From Thermoproteota archaeon (GTDB lineage Archaea; Korarchaeota; Korarchaeia; Korarchaeales; Korarchaeaceae): a stretch of 16,145 nt of DNA. The DNA is taken from the NCBI GenBank assembly GCA_015521385.1, contig WAOH01000207.1, positions 1 to 16,145 on the forward strand, written 5' to 3'. This document shows positions 6,302-13,127 of this stretch, in pieces; the stretch's first letter is position 1; the number at the start of each line of letters is the position of its first letter. Under the pieces are notes generated by a model. It saw only the letters and a program-made list of their open reading frames with translations. It ran no database searches and was not told where the DNA came from. A program made the translations under genes and the position numbers.

Positions 6302-7216
6302 ATGAGGGTTCTTGCATTCTCCCATTATGTGGACCTCGCCCTAGAGCTGATTTCCGCCGGAAAGGGGCTCGGTGAGGTATCTCTCATCGTGACCTCCGAT
6401 CAGGAGGGAAGGATCGGGGAGATCAGGGGTGCCGATGAAATCCTACTTTGCAAGGAGCTGGACAGCGGGGATCAGGAGGGCTTGGTAGAGCTGATAAGTG
6501 GGCTGGGAAGTGAATACGATGTCGTACTTCTGGCGGGCGATAGGAGGGGCAGGGAGCTCGTCGGTCAGGTGGCCCACAGGATCGGGGCCTCCTCGGCAGT
6601 CGATGTCTCCTCGCTATCGGCTGAGGACGGAAAGCTCGTGATCGAGAGGATGACCTTCGGCGGGAAGGCCGTGGCCGTGGAGGAGCTCAACCTGCCAGCG
6701 GTGATATCCGTTCAGAAGGGGAAGTTCAAGCCGTTGGAAGAGGGCGAGCCCTCCGTTAGGGAGATCAGCGCTCCCTCAATAGATAGAAGGATAGAGGTCC
6801 TTGAGAGAAAGGAGAAACCGAAGGTCGGCGTTCCTCTCGATAAAGCAGAGATAGTCGTGGCGGTAGGTAGAGGATTCAAGAAGAAGGAAGATCTCAAGCT
6901 CGCGTACGAGCTGGCTGAGGTCCTGGGTGGTGTGGTAGGCGCTACCAGACCCCTAGCCGCCGACCTTAAGTGGATGGAGGAGGAGGTCTGGATAGGGATA
7001 AGCGGCGTCCGCATAGCTCCGAAGCTCCTGATAGTGGTGGGGGCATCTGGGCAGCAGCAGTTCGCGGCGGGCATAATGGATTCTAAGGTCGTGGTCGCGG
7101 TGAACACGGATCCGAAGGCACCCATATTCGAGCAAGCCGATTACGGGGTCGTTATGGACCTGTACGAGTTCCTCCCGGTCCTCACGAAGAAGCTGAGGGA
7201 GTTGAAGGGTGGCTGA
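6302..7216 (+). CDS. etfA: Electron transfer flavoprotein alpha subunit (FixB/EtfA)
   Basis: Alpha subunit that binds the second FAD of the ETF module and swings to deliver electrons to FixC or to a dehydrogenase. The 304-residue protein has an N-terminal Rossmann-like domain (about 1-170) and a C-terminal FAD domain: VVAVGRGFKKKEDL (about 183-196), ISGVRIAPKLLIVVGASGQQQFAAGI, and NTDPKAPIFEQADYG near the end. The usual SRA and VGQTG wording is TRP and IGISG here, modest departures at flavin-contact positions. I chose ATG 6302 because it gives the family N-terminus MRVLAF and has a G-rich ribosome-binding stretch upstream. The open frame also allows GTG 6284, which overlaps the etfB stop. The 3' end overlaps fixC by 8 nt, a sign of translational coupling. 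Confidence 0.92.
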   Translation: MRVLAFSHYVDLALELISAGKGLGEVSLIVTSDQEGRIGEIRGADEILLCKELDSGDQEGLVELISGLGSEYDVVLLAGDRRGRELVGQVAHRIGASSAVDVSSLSAEDGKLVIERMTFGGKAVAVEELNLPAVISVQKGKFKPLEEGEPSVREISAPSIDRRIEVLERKEKPKVGVPLDKAEIVVAVGRGFKKKEDLKLAYELAEVLGGVVGATRPLAADLKWMEEEVWIGISGVRIAPKLLIVVGASGQQQFAAGIMDSKVVVAVNTDPKAPIFEQADYGVVMDLYEFLPVLTKKLRELKGG

Positions 7217-8507
7217 GTTGGCCGACTTCGATGTCATAGTTGTGGGCGCGGGACCGGCCGGCTCCGTCGCCTCCTACCTGCTGGCCAAGGAGGGGCACAC
7301 CGTACTGACCGTGGAGAGGGGGAAGAGGCCCGGAGCCAAGAACATGTTCGGTGGTAGGCTCTACTCCTGGTCCTTGGAGAAGGTCTTCCCGGAATTCTGG
7401 AAGGAGGCGCCGGTGGAGAGGGAGGTGACCAAGGAGGTCCTGGGATTCCTCCACGGCGACAGGGGTTTGGAGATAAGGCTGAGCGCCAGACCTAGGGGGA
7501 GAAGCTTCACCCTCCTCAGGGCCAAGTTCGACCAGTGGCTAGCTGAGAAGGCTGAGGATGCGGGGGCAGAGGTGATATCGGGATTCAAGGTCGAGGGACC
7601 CCTCATCAGGGATGGGCGCGTGGTGGGGATAGTGGCCGAGGGCGACGAGGAGATGGAGGCCGAGGTGGTGATAGCCGCGGACGGAGCTCTGAGCTTCATG
7701 GCGGAGAAGGCCGGTCTCAGACCGAGGTTGTCCAAGGAGGACTTCGCTGTGGGCGCTAAAGAGGTCATAGAGCTGCCCAAGGAGACTATAGAGGACAGGT
7801 TCGGCCTCTCAGGGGACGAGGGCGCAGCTCAGCTCTACGTGGGTGACCTAACGGAGGGAGTCGTCGGCGGGGGGTTCATCTACACCAACAAGGAGAGCGT
7901 TTCCGTGGGCGTGGTGATGAGGATAGGCTCCCTAGCTTCAAAGGTCTCGAAGATCTCGACTGCCATGTGGGAGATCACGGAGAAGTTCAAATCGCACCCG
8001 CTCATCAGAAGGTACCTAGAGGGAGGGAAGCTAGCGGAGTACTCGGCCCACATCATACCCGAGACGCAATTCATGCGGGGCGTCAGGCTGTACACCGATG
8101 GGATGGTGGTCGTGGGAGATGCGGCCGGTTTCTGCGTGAACTACGGCGTGACTGTCAGGGGAATGGACTTCGCGATAGAGAGCGCCAGGGCGGCCGCGGA
8201 GGCCGTGCATCAAGCTTTGGAGAGCGGGGACACCTCGGCCAAGTCACTGAGCAGGTACCAAGAGATCCTGTCGTCTGGAATGCTCAGGGAGTTCGAAGCC
8301 GCGAGGAAGGCCGTCGATCTGATGGAGGACGAGAGGCTTTACACCTCCATACCCAAGATAGCCGTGGAATCTCTAGAGCACCTCTTCTCGGTGGACGGCA
8401 GACCGAGGGAGAGCCTTTACTCCTTCGTGAGGAAGGAGTTCTCCGAGGAGGGTATATCCCTGCTATCCGCCCTCCTGCTGGGGTGGAAGGCCTTGAGGAG
8501 TATGTGA
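7209..8507 (+). CDS. fixC: FixC/EtfC electron-transfer flavoprotein-quinone oxidoreductase-like protein
   Basis: FAD protein of the FixC / geranylgeranyl-reductase family. In FixABCX it receives one branch of the bifurcated electrons and, with FixX, passes them to a quinone. The 432-residue protein shows the dinucleotide-binding motif VVGAGPAGS (11-19), an ERG acidic end to the first Rossmann beta-strand (about 36-38), and the second FAD motif VVGDAAGFCVNYGVTVRGMD (301-320), whose VRGMD ending is characteristic of FixC. The frame opens with GTG at 7209, 8 nt inside etfA. An in-frame TTG at 7218 preceded by GGGTGG is an equally plausible start and would shorten the protein by three residues. 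No membrane helices are evident, so membrane contact is probably peripheral. FixX, its partner, is encoded divergently at 5137-5433. Confidence 0.93.
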   Translation: MAELADFDVIVVGAGPAGSVASYLLAKEGHTVLTVERGKRPGAKNMFGGRLYSWSLEKVFPEFWKEAPVEREVTKEVLGFLHGDRGLEIRLSARPRGRSFTLLRAKFDQWLAEKAEDAGAEVISGFKVEGPLIRDGRVVGIVAEGDEEMEAEVVIAADGALSFMAEKAGLRPRLSKEDFAVGAKEVIELPKETIEDRFGLSGDEGAAQLYVGDLTEGVVGGGFIYTNKESVSVGVVMRIGSLASKVSKISTAMWEITEKFKSHPLIRRYLEGGKLAEYSAHIIPETQFMRGVRLYTDGMVVVGDAAGFCVNYGVTVRGMDFAIESARAAAEAVHQALESGDTSAKSLSRYQEILSSGMLREFEAARKAVDLMEDERLYTSIPKIAVESLEHLFSVDGRPRESLYSFVRKEFSEEGISLLSALLLGWKALRSM

Positions 8508-8510
8508 GTC

Positions 8511-8519
8511 GTATTTATC
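8511..8519 (+). promoter_or_regulatory. Possible TATA-like box upstream of the thiolase gene
   Basis: GTATTTATC lies in the 36 bp gap after fixC, centred about 29 nt before the thiolase ATG at 8544. It could give the thiolase-moa genes their own start in addition to read-through from etfB. Confidence 0.35.
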
Positions 8520-8533
8520 GGGAGTGGTGGGTT

Positions 8534-8540
8534 GGTGATC
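8534..8540 (+). promoter_or_regulatory. Ribosome binding site that sets the thiolase start
   Basis: GGTGATC is a perfect match to the archaeal anti-Shine-Dalgarno complement and ends three bases before ATG 8544. It favours this start over the in-frame TTG at 8532. Confidence 0.65.
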
Positions 8541-8543
8541 TTG

Positions 8544-9728
8544 ATGGGTCTGGAGGATGTGTTCATCGTTAGTATCGCTCGAACACCTATAGGCAAATTT
8601 GGTGGAAGTCTGAAGAGCTGGCCCGCTCCCAAGCTGGGAGCTATCGCCATAGAGGCCGCGGTGAGACGGTCTGGTCTCGACCCCAGCGATGTGGACGAGG
8701 TGATAATGGGGAACGTGCTCCAAGCTATGGTCGGCCAGAATCCAGCCAGGCAGGCCGCGTTGCTGGCGGGTATACCCAGCAGGGTCCCCGGCTTCACCGT
8801 AAACAAGGTGTGCGCATCGGGGATGAAGGCCATATCTCTAGCGGCCCAGAGCATAGTCTTCGGGGAGAACAGGGTGGTGGTGGCCGGCGGAATGGAGAGC
8901 ATGAGCATGGCCCCCTACGCGTTACCCCCCAAGTGGAGGTGGGGAGTGAAGTTCGCGTTCGCCGGGGAGAAGCTCGTCGATATAATGGTCCATGACGGCC
9001 TCACAGATCCCCATACCGGGCTTCTCATGGGAGAGGAAGCCGAGGAAACCGGGAAGAAGTGGGGAATAACTAGGGAGGAGGCGGATGAGTTCGCGGTCAG
9101 CAGTCACATGAAGGCGGCCGAGGCGACGGAGAAGGGATACTTCGCCAAGGAGATAGAACCCGTCAGGAAGGGTGACGATGTGATTCTGGATAGGGACGAG
9201 GGTATAAGGCCGGACACCAGCTTGGAGAAGGTCGCCAGGCTTAAGCCCGTGTTCAGGCCGGACGGGACGATAACGGCAGCCAACGCTTCCCAGCTCAGCG
9301 ACGGCGCCGCAGCCCTCGTCCTAGCTCACAGGGATGTGGTGGAGGAGAGAGGCCTCAAACCGGTGGCCAGAATACTTGGATTCGCTTCCGCTGGTGTGGA
9401 ACCGAAGGACTTCGTTGAGGCCCCGATTCCAGCCACCCAAAAGCTCCTCAAGGACCTCAACATGAGGATAGAGGACTTCGACCTCTATGAGCATAACGAG
9501 GCCTTTGCACTGGCCAGTCTCGTCGTGGCTAGGGGCCTGAACATCCCTCTGGATAGGCTGAATGTGTTCGGTGGGGCCGTGGCCATCGGCCACCCATTGG
9601 GCGATAGCGGAGCTAGGATCGTAGTTACCCTGATAAACGCCCTCCAGATAAAGGGAGGGCGTAGGGGCTTGGCCACCATCTGCCACGGCGGGGGAGGGGG
9701 GCAGAGCATAGCCATCGAACTGGTGTGA
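8544..9728 (+). CDS. Thiolase (acetyl-CoA C-acyltransferase)
   Basis: Condenses two acyl-CoAs to a 3-ketoacyl-CoA or cleaves a 3-ketoacyl-CoA with CoA. At 394 residues it is the usual length for a homotetrameric thiolase. All catalytic elements are present: the acylated cysteine C90 in VNKVCASGMKA, the oxyanion motif HNEAFA (317-322), GHPLGDSGAR (349-358) with H350, and the acid/base cysteine C380 in ICHGGGGG. The full set of active-site cysteines and histidines marks it as a true thiolase, unlike the archaeal SCP2-type paralogs that lack C380. With the acyl-CoA dehydrogenase and Etf complex it points to fatty-acid or branched-acid oxidation, or the reverse. It is the fourth gene of the plus-strand run and is followed after 3 nt by moaD. 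Confidence 0.95.
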   Translation: MGLEDVFIVSIARTPIGKFGGSLKSWPAPKLGAIAIEAAVRRSGLDPSDVDEVIMGNVLQAMVGQNPARQAALLAGIPSRVPGFTVNKVCASGMKAISLAAQSIVFGENRVVVAGGMESMSMAPYALPPKWRWGVKFAFAGEKLVDIMVHDGLTDPHTGLLMGEEAEETGKKWGITREEADEFAVSSHMKAAEATEKGYFAKEIEPVRKGDDVILDRDEGIRPDTSLEKVARLKPVFRPDGTITAANASQLSDGAAALVLAHRDVVEERGLKPVARILGFASAGVEPKDFVEAPIPATQKLLKDLNMRIEDFDLYEHNEAFALASLVVARGLNIPLDRLNVFGGAVAIGHPLGDSGARIVVTLINALQIKGGRRGLATICHGGGGGQSIAIELV

Positions 9729-9731
9729 GTG

Positions 9732-9968
9732 ATGGTCAGAGTGAGACTCTACGGATGGATAGCCGAGGAGCTGGGATGGAGGGAGCGATCTCTGGACTTC
9801 GAGGGCACATTAGGGGATCTTATAGCCGCTTTGAATGCAGATCTCATGGAACTGGTCTTCAAGGGCAGGGTGATGGTAGCGGTCAACCACTCTCTTGAGA
9901 GGGACCTCGGTAGGGCGGTGTCCGGGGACGATATTATAGCGCTACTTCCCACATTCTCGGGTGGTTAG
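9732..9968 (+). CDS. moaD: MoaD-like sulfur-carrier protein
   Basis: Small ubiquitin-fold protein that carries a C-terminal thiocarboxylate and donates sulfur for molybdopterin formation as the small subunit of molybdopterin synthase. It has 78 residues from ATG 9732; a GTG at 9729 would add one. The beta-grasp pattern opens with MVRVRLYGWIAEELG, and the protein ends in LLPTFSGG with the essential terminal Gly-Gly. The moaE start codon follows immediately after its stop, matching the stable MoaD-MoaE heterotetramer. A general archaeal SAMP-like modifier role cannot be excluded, but the context favours cofactor synthesis. Confidence 0.93.
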   Translation: MVRVRLYGWIAEELGWRERSLDFEGTLGDLIAALNADLMELVFKGRVMVAVNHSLERDLGRAVSGDDIIALLPTFSGG

Positions 9969-10394
9969 ATGGGGAGATCCGGTATAGTCGACGGGCCAAT
10001 AGACGAGGAGATCGAGATTAGGGCGATAGCCCAAGGTAAAACGGAGGTAGGGGCCATTGTAACGTTTAAGGGAGTGATTAGGGAGAAGTCACCGCATGGG
10101 AGGGTGGAGAAGCTCTACTATGATTTCTACCCGGAGATGGCGAGCACGGCTCTGGAGGAGATAAGGAGGAGGGCCATAGAGAAGTTCGGACTGGTGGACG
10201 CCACGCTGCTCCACAGGGTTGGGGAGGTCCCAGTCGGTGAAACGGCCCTCCTAGTAATCGCAGCCTCTGAGCATAGGGAAGCGGCATTCGAGGCCGCGAG
10301 GTGGATGGTGGACGAGGTGAAGAGGACCGCAGCGATATGGAAGAAGGAGATCTTCGTCGGAGGAGGGGGGCGCTGGGTGGAGCTGGAAGACTGA
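9969..10394 (+). CDS. moaE: Molybdopterin synthase catalytic subunit MoaE
   Basis: Converts precursor Z (cPMP) to molybdopterin using two thiocarboxylated MoaD molecules. The 141-residue protein has the standard family length and the conserved core: LLHRVGEVPVGETALLVIAA (80-99), SEHREAAFEA (100-109) and DEVKRTAAIWKKE (115-127). K118 and the K125/K126 pair occupy the positions of the two active-site lysines known in the E. coli protein, and R103 and H102 the substrate-binding HR pair. The start codon directly abuts the moaD stop, and the final stop shares one base with the moaC ATG (TGATG). These junctions indicate one polycistronic message with coupled translation. Confidence 0.95.
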   Translation: MGRSGIVDGPIDEEIEIRAIAQGKTEVGAIVTFKGVIREKSPHGRVEKLYYDFYPEMASTALEEIRRRAIEKFGLVDATLLHRVGEVPVGETALLVIAASEHREAAFEAARWMVDEVKRTAAIWKKEIFVGGGGRWVELED

Positions 10395-10846
10395 TGACCT
10401 ACCGGGTGATGGCGATGATAGACATAACGGGGAAGCCCCGGATTTACAGGGAAGCAGTAGCTAGGGGAAGCATAAAGCTCAGGGGGGAGACCATAGAGGC
10501 CATAAAGGCTGGTAAGGTTAAGAAAGGTGATGTGTTCACAGTGGCCAAGGTGGCAGCGGTTCACGCGGTCAAGGACACGCCTAGGATCATACCCTACTGC
10601 CACCCCATTCCCATAACAGCTGTCGACGTTGACTTCGCCGTCGAGGGGGACAGGATAGTGGTGGAGGTGGCTGTTCGAACGACCTCGCAGACCGGCGTCG
10701 AGATGGAGGCGCTGACAGGGGTGTCCGCTGCTCTTTTGACCATCTGGGACATGGTGAAGTACTTGGAGAAGGACGAGAGTGGGAATTACCCGACCACGAG
10801 GATAGAAAACGTGATGGTAGTCAGGAAGGTGAAGGGGGAGAGTTGA
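10394..10846 (+). CDS. moaC: Cyclic pyranopterin monophosphate synthase MoaC
   Basis: Converts the MoaA product (3',8-cH2GTP) to cyclic pyranopterin monophosphate. It is 150 residues long from ATG 10394, slightly short of typical bacterial MoaC. Conserved elements are MIDITGKPR (8-16), KKGDVFTVAKVAAVHAVKDT (43-62) with K52, IIPYCHPIPI (65-74) with H70, TGVEMEALTGVSAALLTIWD (100-119), and DMVK (119-122) with D119 and K122, matching the active-site residues known in E. coli MoaC. An alternative ATG at 10415, preceded by GGGTGAT, would begin exactly at MIDITGK and give 143 residues. The C-terminus lacks the usual GGKSG tail, which I believe is common in archaeal members. Confidence 0.94.
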   Translation: MTYRVMAMIDITGKPRIYREAVARGSIKLRGETIEAIKAGKVKKGDVFTVAKVAAVHAVKDTPRIIPYCHPIPITAVDVDFAVEGDRIVVEVAVRTTSQTGVEMEALTGVSAALLTIWDMVKYLEKDESGNYPTTRIENVMVVRKVKGES

Positions 10847-10847
10847 G

Positions 10848-11792
10848 TTGCTGCTGGATAGGTGGGGCAGGCCGGTCACCAACCTGAGGATCTCAGTGAC
10901 CAATGCCTGCAACTACGATTGCTTCTTCTGTCACAAGGAGGGACACGAAATTGAGGGAGGTGAGATGACTCCCGCTGAGATAGAGCGGCTGGTGAGACTG
11001 CTCGTGAAACAGGGGATAAGAACAGTTAAGATCACAGGAGGGGAGCCCCTGACAAGGAGGGACTTGGAAGAAATAATACGGGGCATACGAGAGGCTGGGG
11101 TTGAGGAGATAAGTCTAGTGACGAACGGGTGGTTCCTCCCGGAGAGGGCCTGCTCCCTGAAGGAGGCCGGACTAGACAGGGTGAACATAAGCCTTCATTC
11201 ACTCAGGAGAGACATTTACGAGAAGATCACCGGGGTGGATGGCTTAGACAGGGCGTTAAAGGCTGTTGATGCCGCTCTGGAGTGCGGATTGGTCCCTGTC
11301 AAGGTGAATGTGACTGTCCTTAGGGGGCTCAATGATGATGAGCTTTGGGATCTGGTGGAGTACGCCTCCTCCAAGGGGGTGAGGATCCAGTTCATAGAGC
11401 TGTTAGATATTGATCCCAGCCTTAGGAGATATCACTTCAGCCTCGATCGATTTGAGAAGGAACTGGAGAGGGTGGCCCTGAGGAAGGAAATAAGGGAGCT
11501 CCATGGGAGGCCCCTCTACTATCTTGACGGCGGGACGATTGTAGAAATAGTCAAGGGGACCGGGAATCCCTTCTTCTGTATGAGATGTAACAGGATAAGG
11601 GTGACCTCCGACGGCTTCTTCAAGACATGTATAAGGAGGGAGGACAACCTAGTCGACTTCCTCTCAATAATGAGGGGTGGTGGAACGGACGAGGACATCT
11701 TAGAGGCATTTAAAAGGGCGGTTGGACTCAGGGAACCATTCCACAAGCTTCCTGGGGCTAGCCCAAAGTATAAAGACATAGTTGAATTGTAG
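10848..11792 (+). CDS. moaA: GTP 3',8-cyclase MoaA (radical SAM)
   Basis: First enzyme of molybdenum/tungsten cofactor synthesis, rearranging GTP to 3',8-cH2GTP. The 314-residue protein has the radical-SAM cluster motif C21-x3-C25-x2-C28 (NACNYDCFFC), the SAM-binding GGEP at 64-67, and the second cluster motif C244-x2-C247-x13-C261 (CMRCNRIRVTSDGFFKTC), which is diagnostic of MoaA and binds GTP. The start is TTG at 10848, one base after the moaC stop, with GGGGGAG upstream. The protein ends in YKDIVEL and lacks the C-terminal Gly-Gly tail important in bacterial MoaA. It is the last gene of the plus-strand run and converges on the HD-domain gene across 22 bp of pyrimidine-rich sequence that may help termination. 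Confidence 0.95.
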   Translation: MLLDRWGRPVTNLRISVTNACNYDCFFCHKEGHEIEGGEMTPAEIERLVRLLVKQGIRTVKITGGEPLTRRDLEEIIRGIREAGVEEISLVTNGWFLPERACSLKEAGLDRVNISLHSLRRDIYEKITGVDGLDRALKAVDAALECGLVPVKVNVTVLRGLNDDELWDLVEYASSKGVRIQFIELLDIDPSLRRYHFSLDRFEKELERVALRKEIRELHGRPLYYLDGGTIVEIVKGTGNPFFCMRCNRIRVTSDGFFKTCIRREDNLVDFLSIMRGGGTDEDILEAFKRAVGLREPFHKLPGASPKYKDIVEL

Positions 11793-11814
11793 AACCTCCC
11801 TATTTCCCTCTCCG

Positions 11815-12333
11815 CTATCTCTTCTCTCCACCCTCTATAACAAGCCCAAGTTCCTCGGCCAGTTTCAAGGACTCCCTCTCGGTAGATCTCATGATGTCGT
11901 CCACGGGGAACCCGAGTTCCTTGTAGTAGATGGACATCCTCCAAGTGGCCATCAAATCAGCGAGCCTCGCTATCTTTGCCTCCATTCTTCTACCCTCGCT
12001 GTACTCCCTCCAGAGATCTAGGAGGTCAGCTTGAGCGATTTCCTTCGATAGAGCCTCCTCCTCGAGTTTATTCTTATTCACACGATCCCCAGTCCATTTA
12101 GGTAGGTCCCCAACCACTCCCTCGGCTATGTCGTGAATCAGGACCATCTTCAAAACCTTGTTCTCGCTGAATATCTTCCCTCTCCTCTTGAGCTCCCTCA
12201 TCAAGTCCATAGCGATGAGAGAGGCCAGAAATGTGTGTTGAGACACGGTCTCAGCCATTGAGGGAGGGATGCCCGACTGCATCCATCCCGTCCTAGCCAA
12301 CCAGTTGACCCTAACACCAAGATCCACGAGCAT
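11815..12333 (-). CDS. HD-domain phosphohydrolase, YfbR/HDDC2-like
   Basis: Metal-dependent HD-superfamily hydrolase resembling the 5'-deoxyribonucleotidase YfbR/HDDC2 group. These proteins remove the phosphate from deoxynucleoside monophosphates. The 172-residue length fits. Visible residues are R14 in ARTGW, the AETVSQHTF segment with H33, the HD pair H67-D68 followed by E71 (LIHDIAEGVVGD), and D126 in ARLADLMATW, giving the H...HD...D metal site. The ATG at 12333 lies 25 nt from a TATA-like box, so the transcript is probably leaderless. It is a single-gene unit, convergent with moaA and divergent from the PH-domain gene. Its exact substrate is not shown by sequence. Confidence 0.9.
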   Translation of the reverse strand: MLVDLGVRVNWLARTGWMQSGIPPSMAETVSQHTFLASLIAMDLMRELKRRGKIFSENKVLKMVLIHDIAEGVVGDLPKWTGDRVNKNKLEEEALSKEIAQADLLDLWREYSEGRRMEAKIARLADLMATWRMSIYYKELGFPVDDIMRSTERESLKLAEELGLVIEGGEKR

Positions 12334-12352
12334 AGTAAGGGATGGCAGACGG

Positions 12353-12363
12353 GAAATATAACG
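12353..12363 (-). promoter_or_regulatory. TATA-like box for the HD-domain gene
   Basis: The minus strand reads CGTTATATTTC, centred about 25 nt upstream of the ATG at 12333, an ideal distance for a leaderless transcript. It lies inside the longest possible N-terminal extension of the divergent PH-domain gene, which argues against that extension. Confidence 0.55.
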
Positions 12364-12382
12364 GTGAGTTCCGTCGAGCTAT

Positions 12383-12391
12383 GTTTAAATC
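12383..12391 (+). promoter_or_regulatory. TATA-like box for the PH-domain membrane protein gene
   Basis: GTTTAAATC is centred about 33 nt upstream of ATG 12420, predicting a start near 12413. This supports ATG 12420 over the upstream in-frame ATGs at 12342, 12381 and 12405. Confidence 0.45.
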
Positions 12392-12419
12392 CTCGGGTTG
12401 GGGGATGCAGAGATTCGAA

Positions 12420-13127
12420 ATGAAGTTGGCTAGAGGAGAAGAGCTTCTAGTCGATGCTAGGCCGCACCCCCTCGCTTTCGCTGGGCTATACCTGATATAT
12501 GGCTACATTCTACTCGTCGGCATACTGCTGTGGACGGGGGCCTTCAGGGTACAGCTTCCCCCGATCATTCCGGTCGAGGGAGAGCTCTTGGTACTCTGGC
12601 TCTCGCTGGTGGTGCCCTTAGTAATAGCCTCGTTGATCAAGATCTCTTGGAGGTGGGCCCTCATTTCCATCGTGCTTGCCGCCGCCTCGACGTACATGGG
12701 TTACTCCGGATATCCCTCTTGGATACCAGAGGTTGCTTTCGGCCTGGTGGGGATTCTCAGCGTTGACTTCTATAGGAGAGGACACAGGTACTATGTGACC
12801 ACCAAGAGGATAGTTATGGAGAAGAGGTTCCTATCCGTTAGGAAGAGGGAACTCCCCATAAGCAAGATAAACGATGTGGTCGTGGAAATCCCCTTACTCG
12901 GAAGGATATTCAACTTCGGGACGGTAATCCCACTTACAGCCTCAGGCTTGGGCGTTGGAGAGGATCTAGCCCTTGCGGGAACCTCGGTGAAGGTGAATAG
13001 ATTTGAGGTGGGTGTTGCCGGTGGCAGGGGAGTGAATGTCCCGCGCGCGAGGACCTTCCTAGCTCTCTACGGCATACCGGATCCGGATAAGGTCTCCAGC
13101 GTGATCTCCAGCCTTATAGTAGGCTGA
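12420..13127 (+). CDS. Membrane protein with bacterial-type PH domain (bPH2)
   Basis: 235-residue protein beginning MKLARGEELLVDARPHPLAF, a common opening of bPH2 proteins. About four hydrophobic segments follow (roughly 18-38, 56-73, 78-93 and 104-116). The PH-like domain begins at FYRRGHRYYVTTKRIVMEK (about 117-135) and runs through RELPISKINDVVVEIPLLGRI to about residue 225. The signature of a strand with TTKRI, then the KI-DV strand and a small-residue loop, is typical of the YdbS/YdbT-like group. Function is unknown. The frame is open back to ATG 12342, giving 261 residues, but the promoter layout favours 12420; 12405 is also possible. Its 3' end overlaps the convergent MgtE-type gene by 14 bp. 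Confidence 0.8.
   Translation: MKLARGEELLVDARPHPLAFAGLYLIYGYILLVGILLWTGAFRVQLPPIIPVEGELLVLWLSLVVPLVIASLIKISWRWALISIVLAAASTYMGYSGYPSWIPEVAFGLVGILSVDFYRRGHRYYVTTKRIVMEKRFLSVRKRELPISKINDVVVEIPLLGRIFNFGTVIPLTASGLGVGEDLALAGTSVKVNRFEVGVAGGRGVNVPRARTFLALYGIPDPDKVSSVISSLIVG

Noticed and set aside
10127..10912. 261-codon minus-strand open frame opposite moaE and moaC
   Set aside because: Its translation is His/Ser/Leu/Pro-rich low-quality sequence with no domain, and both plus-strand genes are unmistakable.
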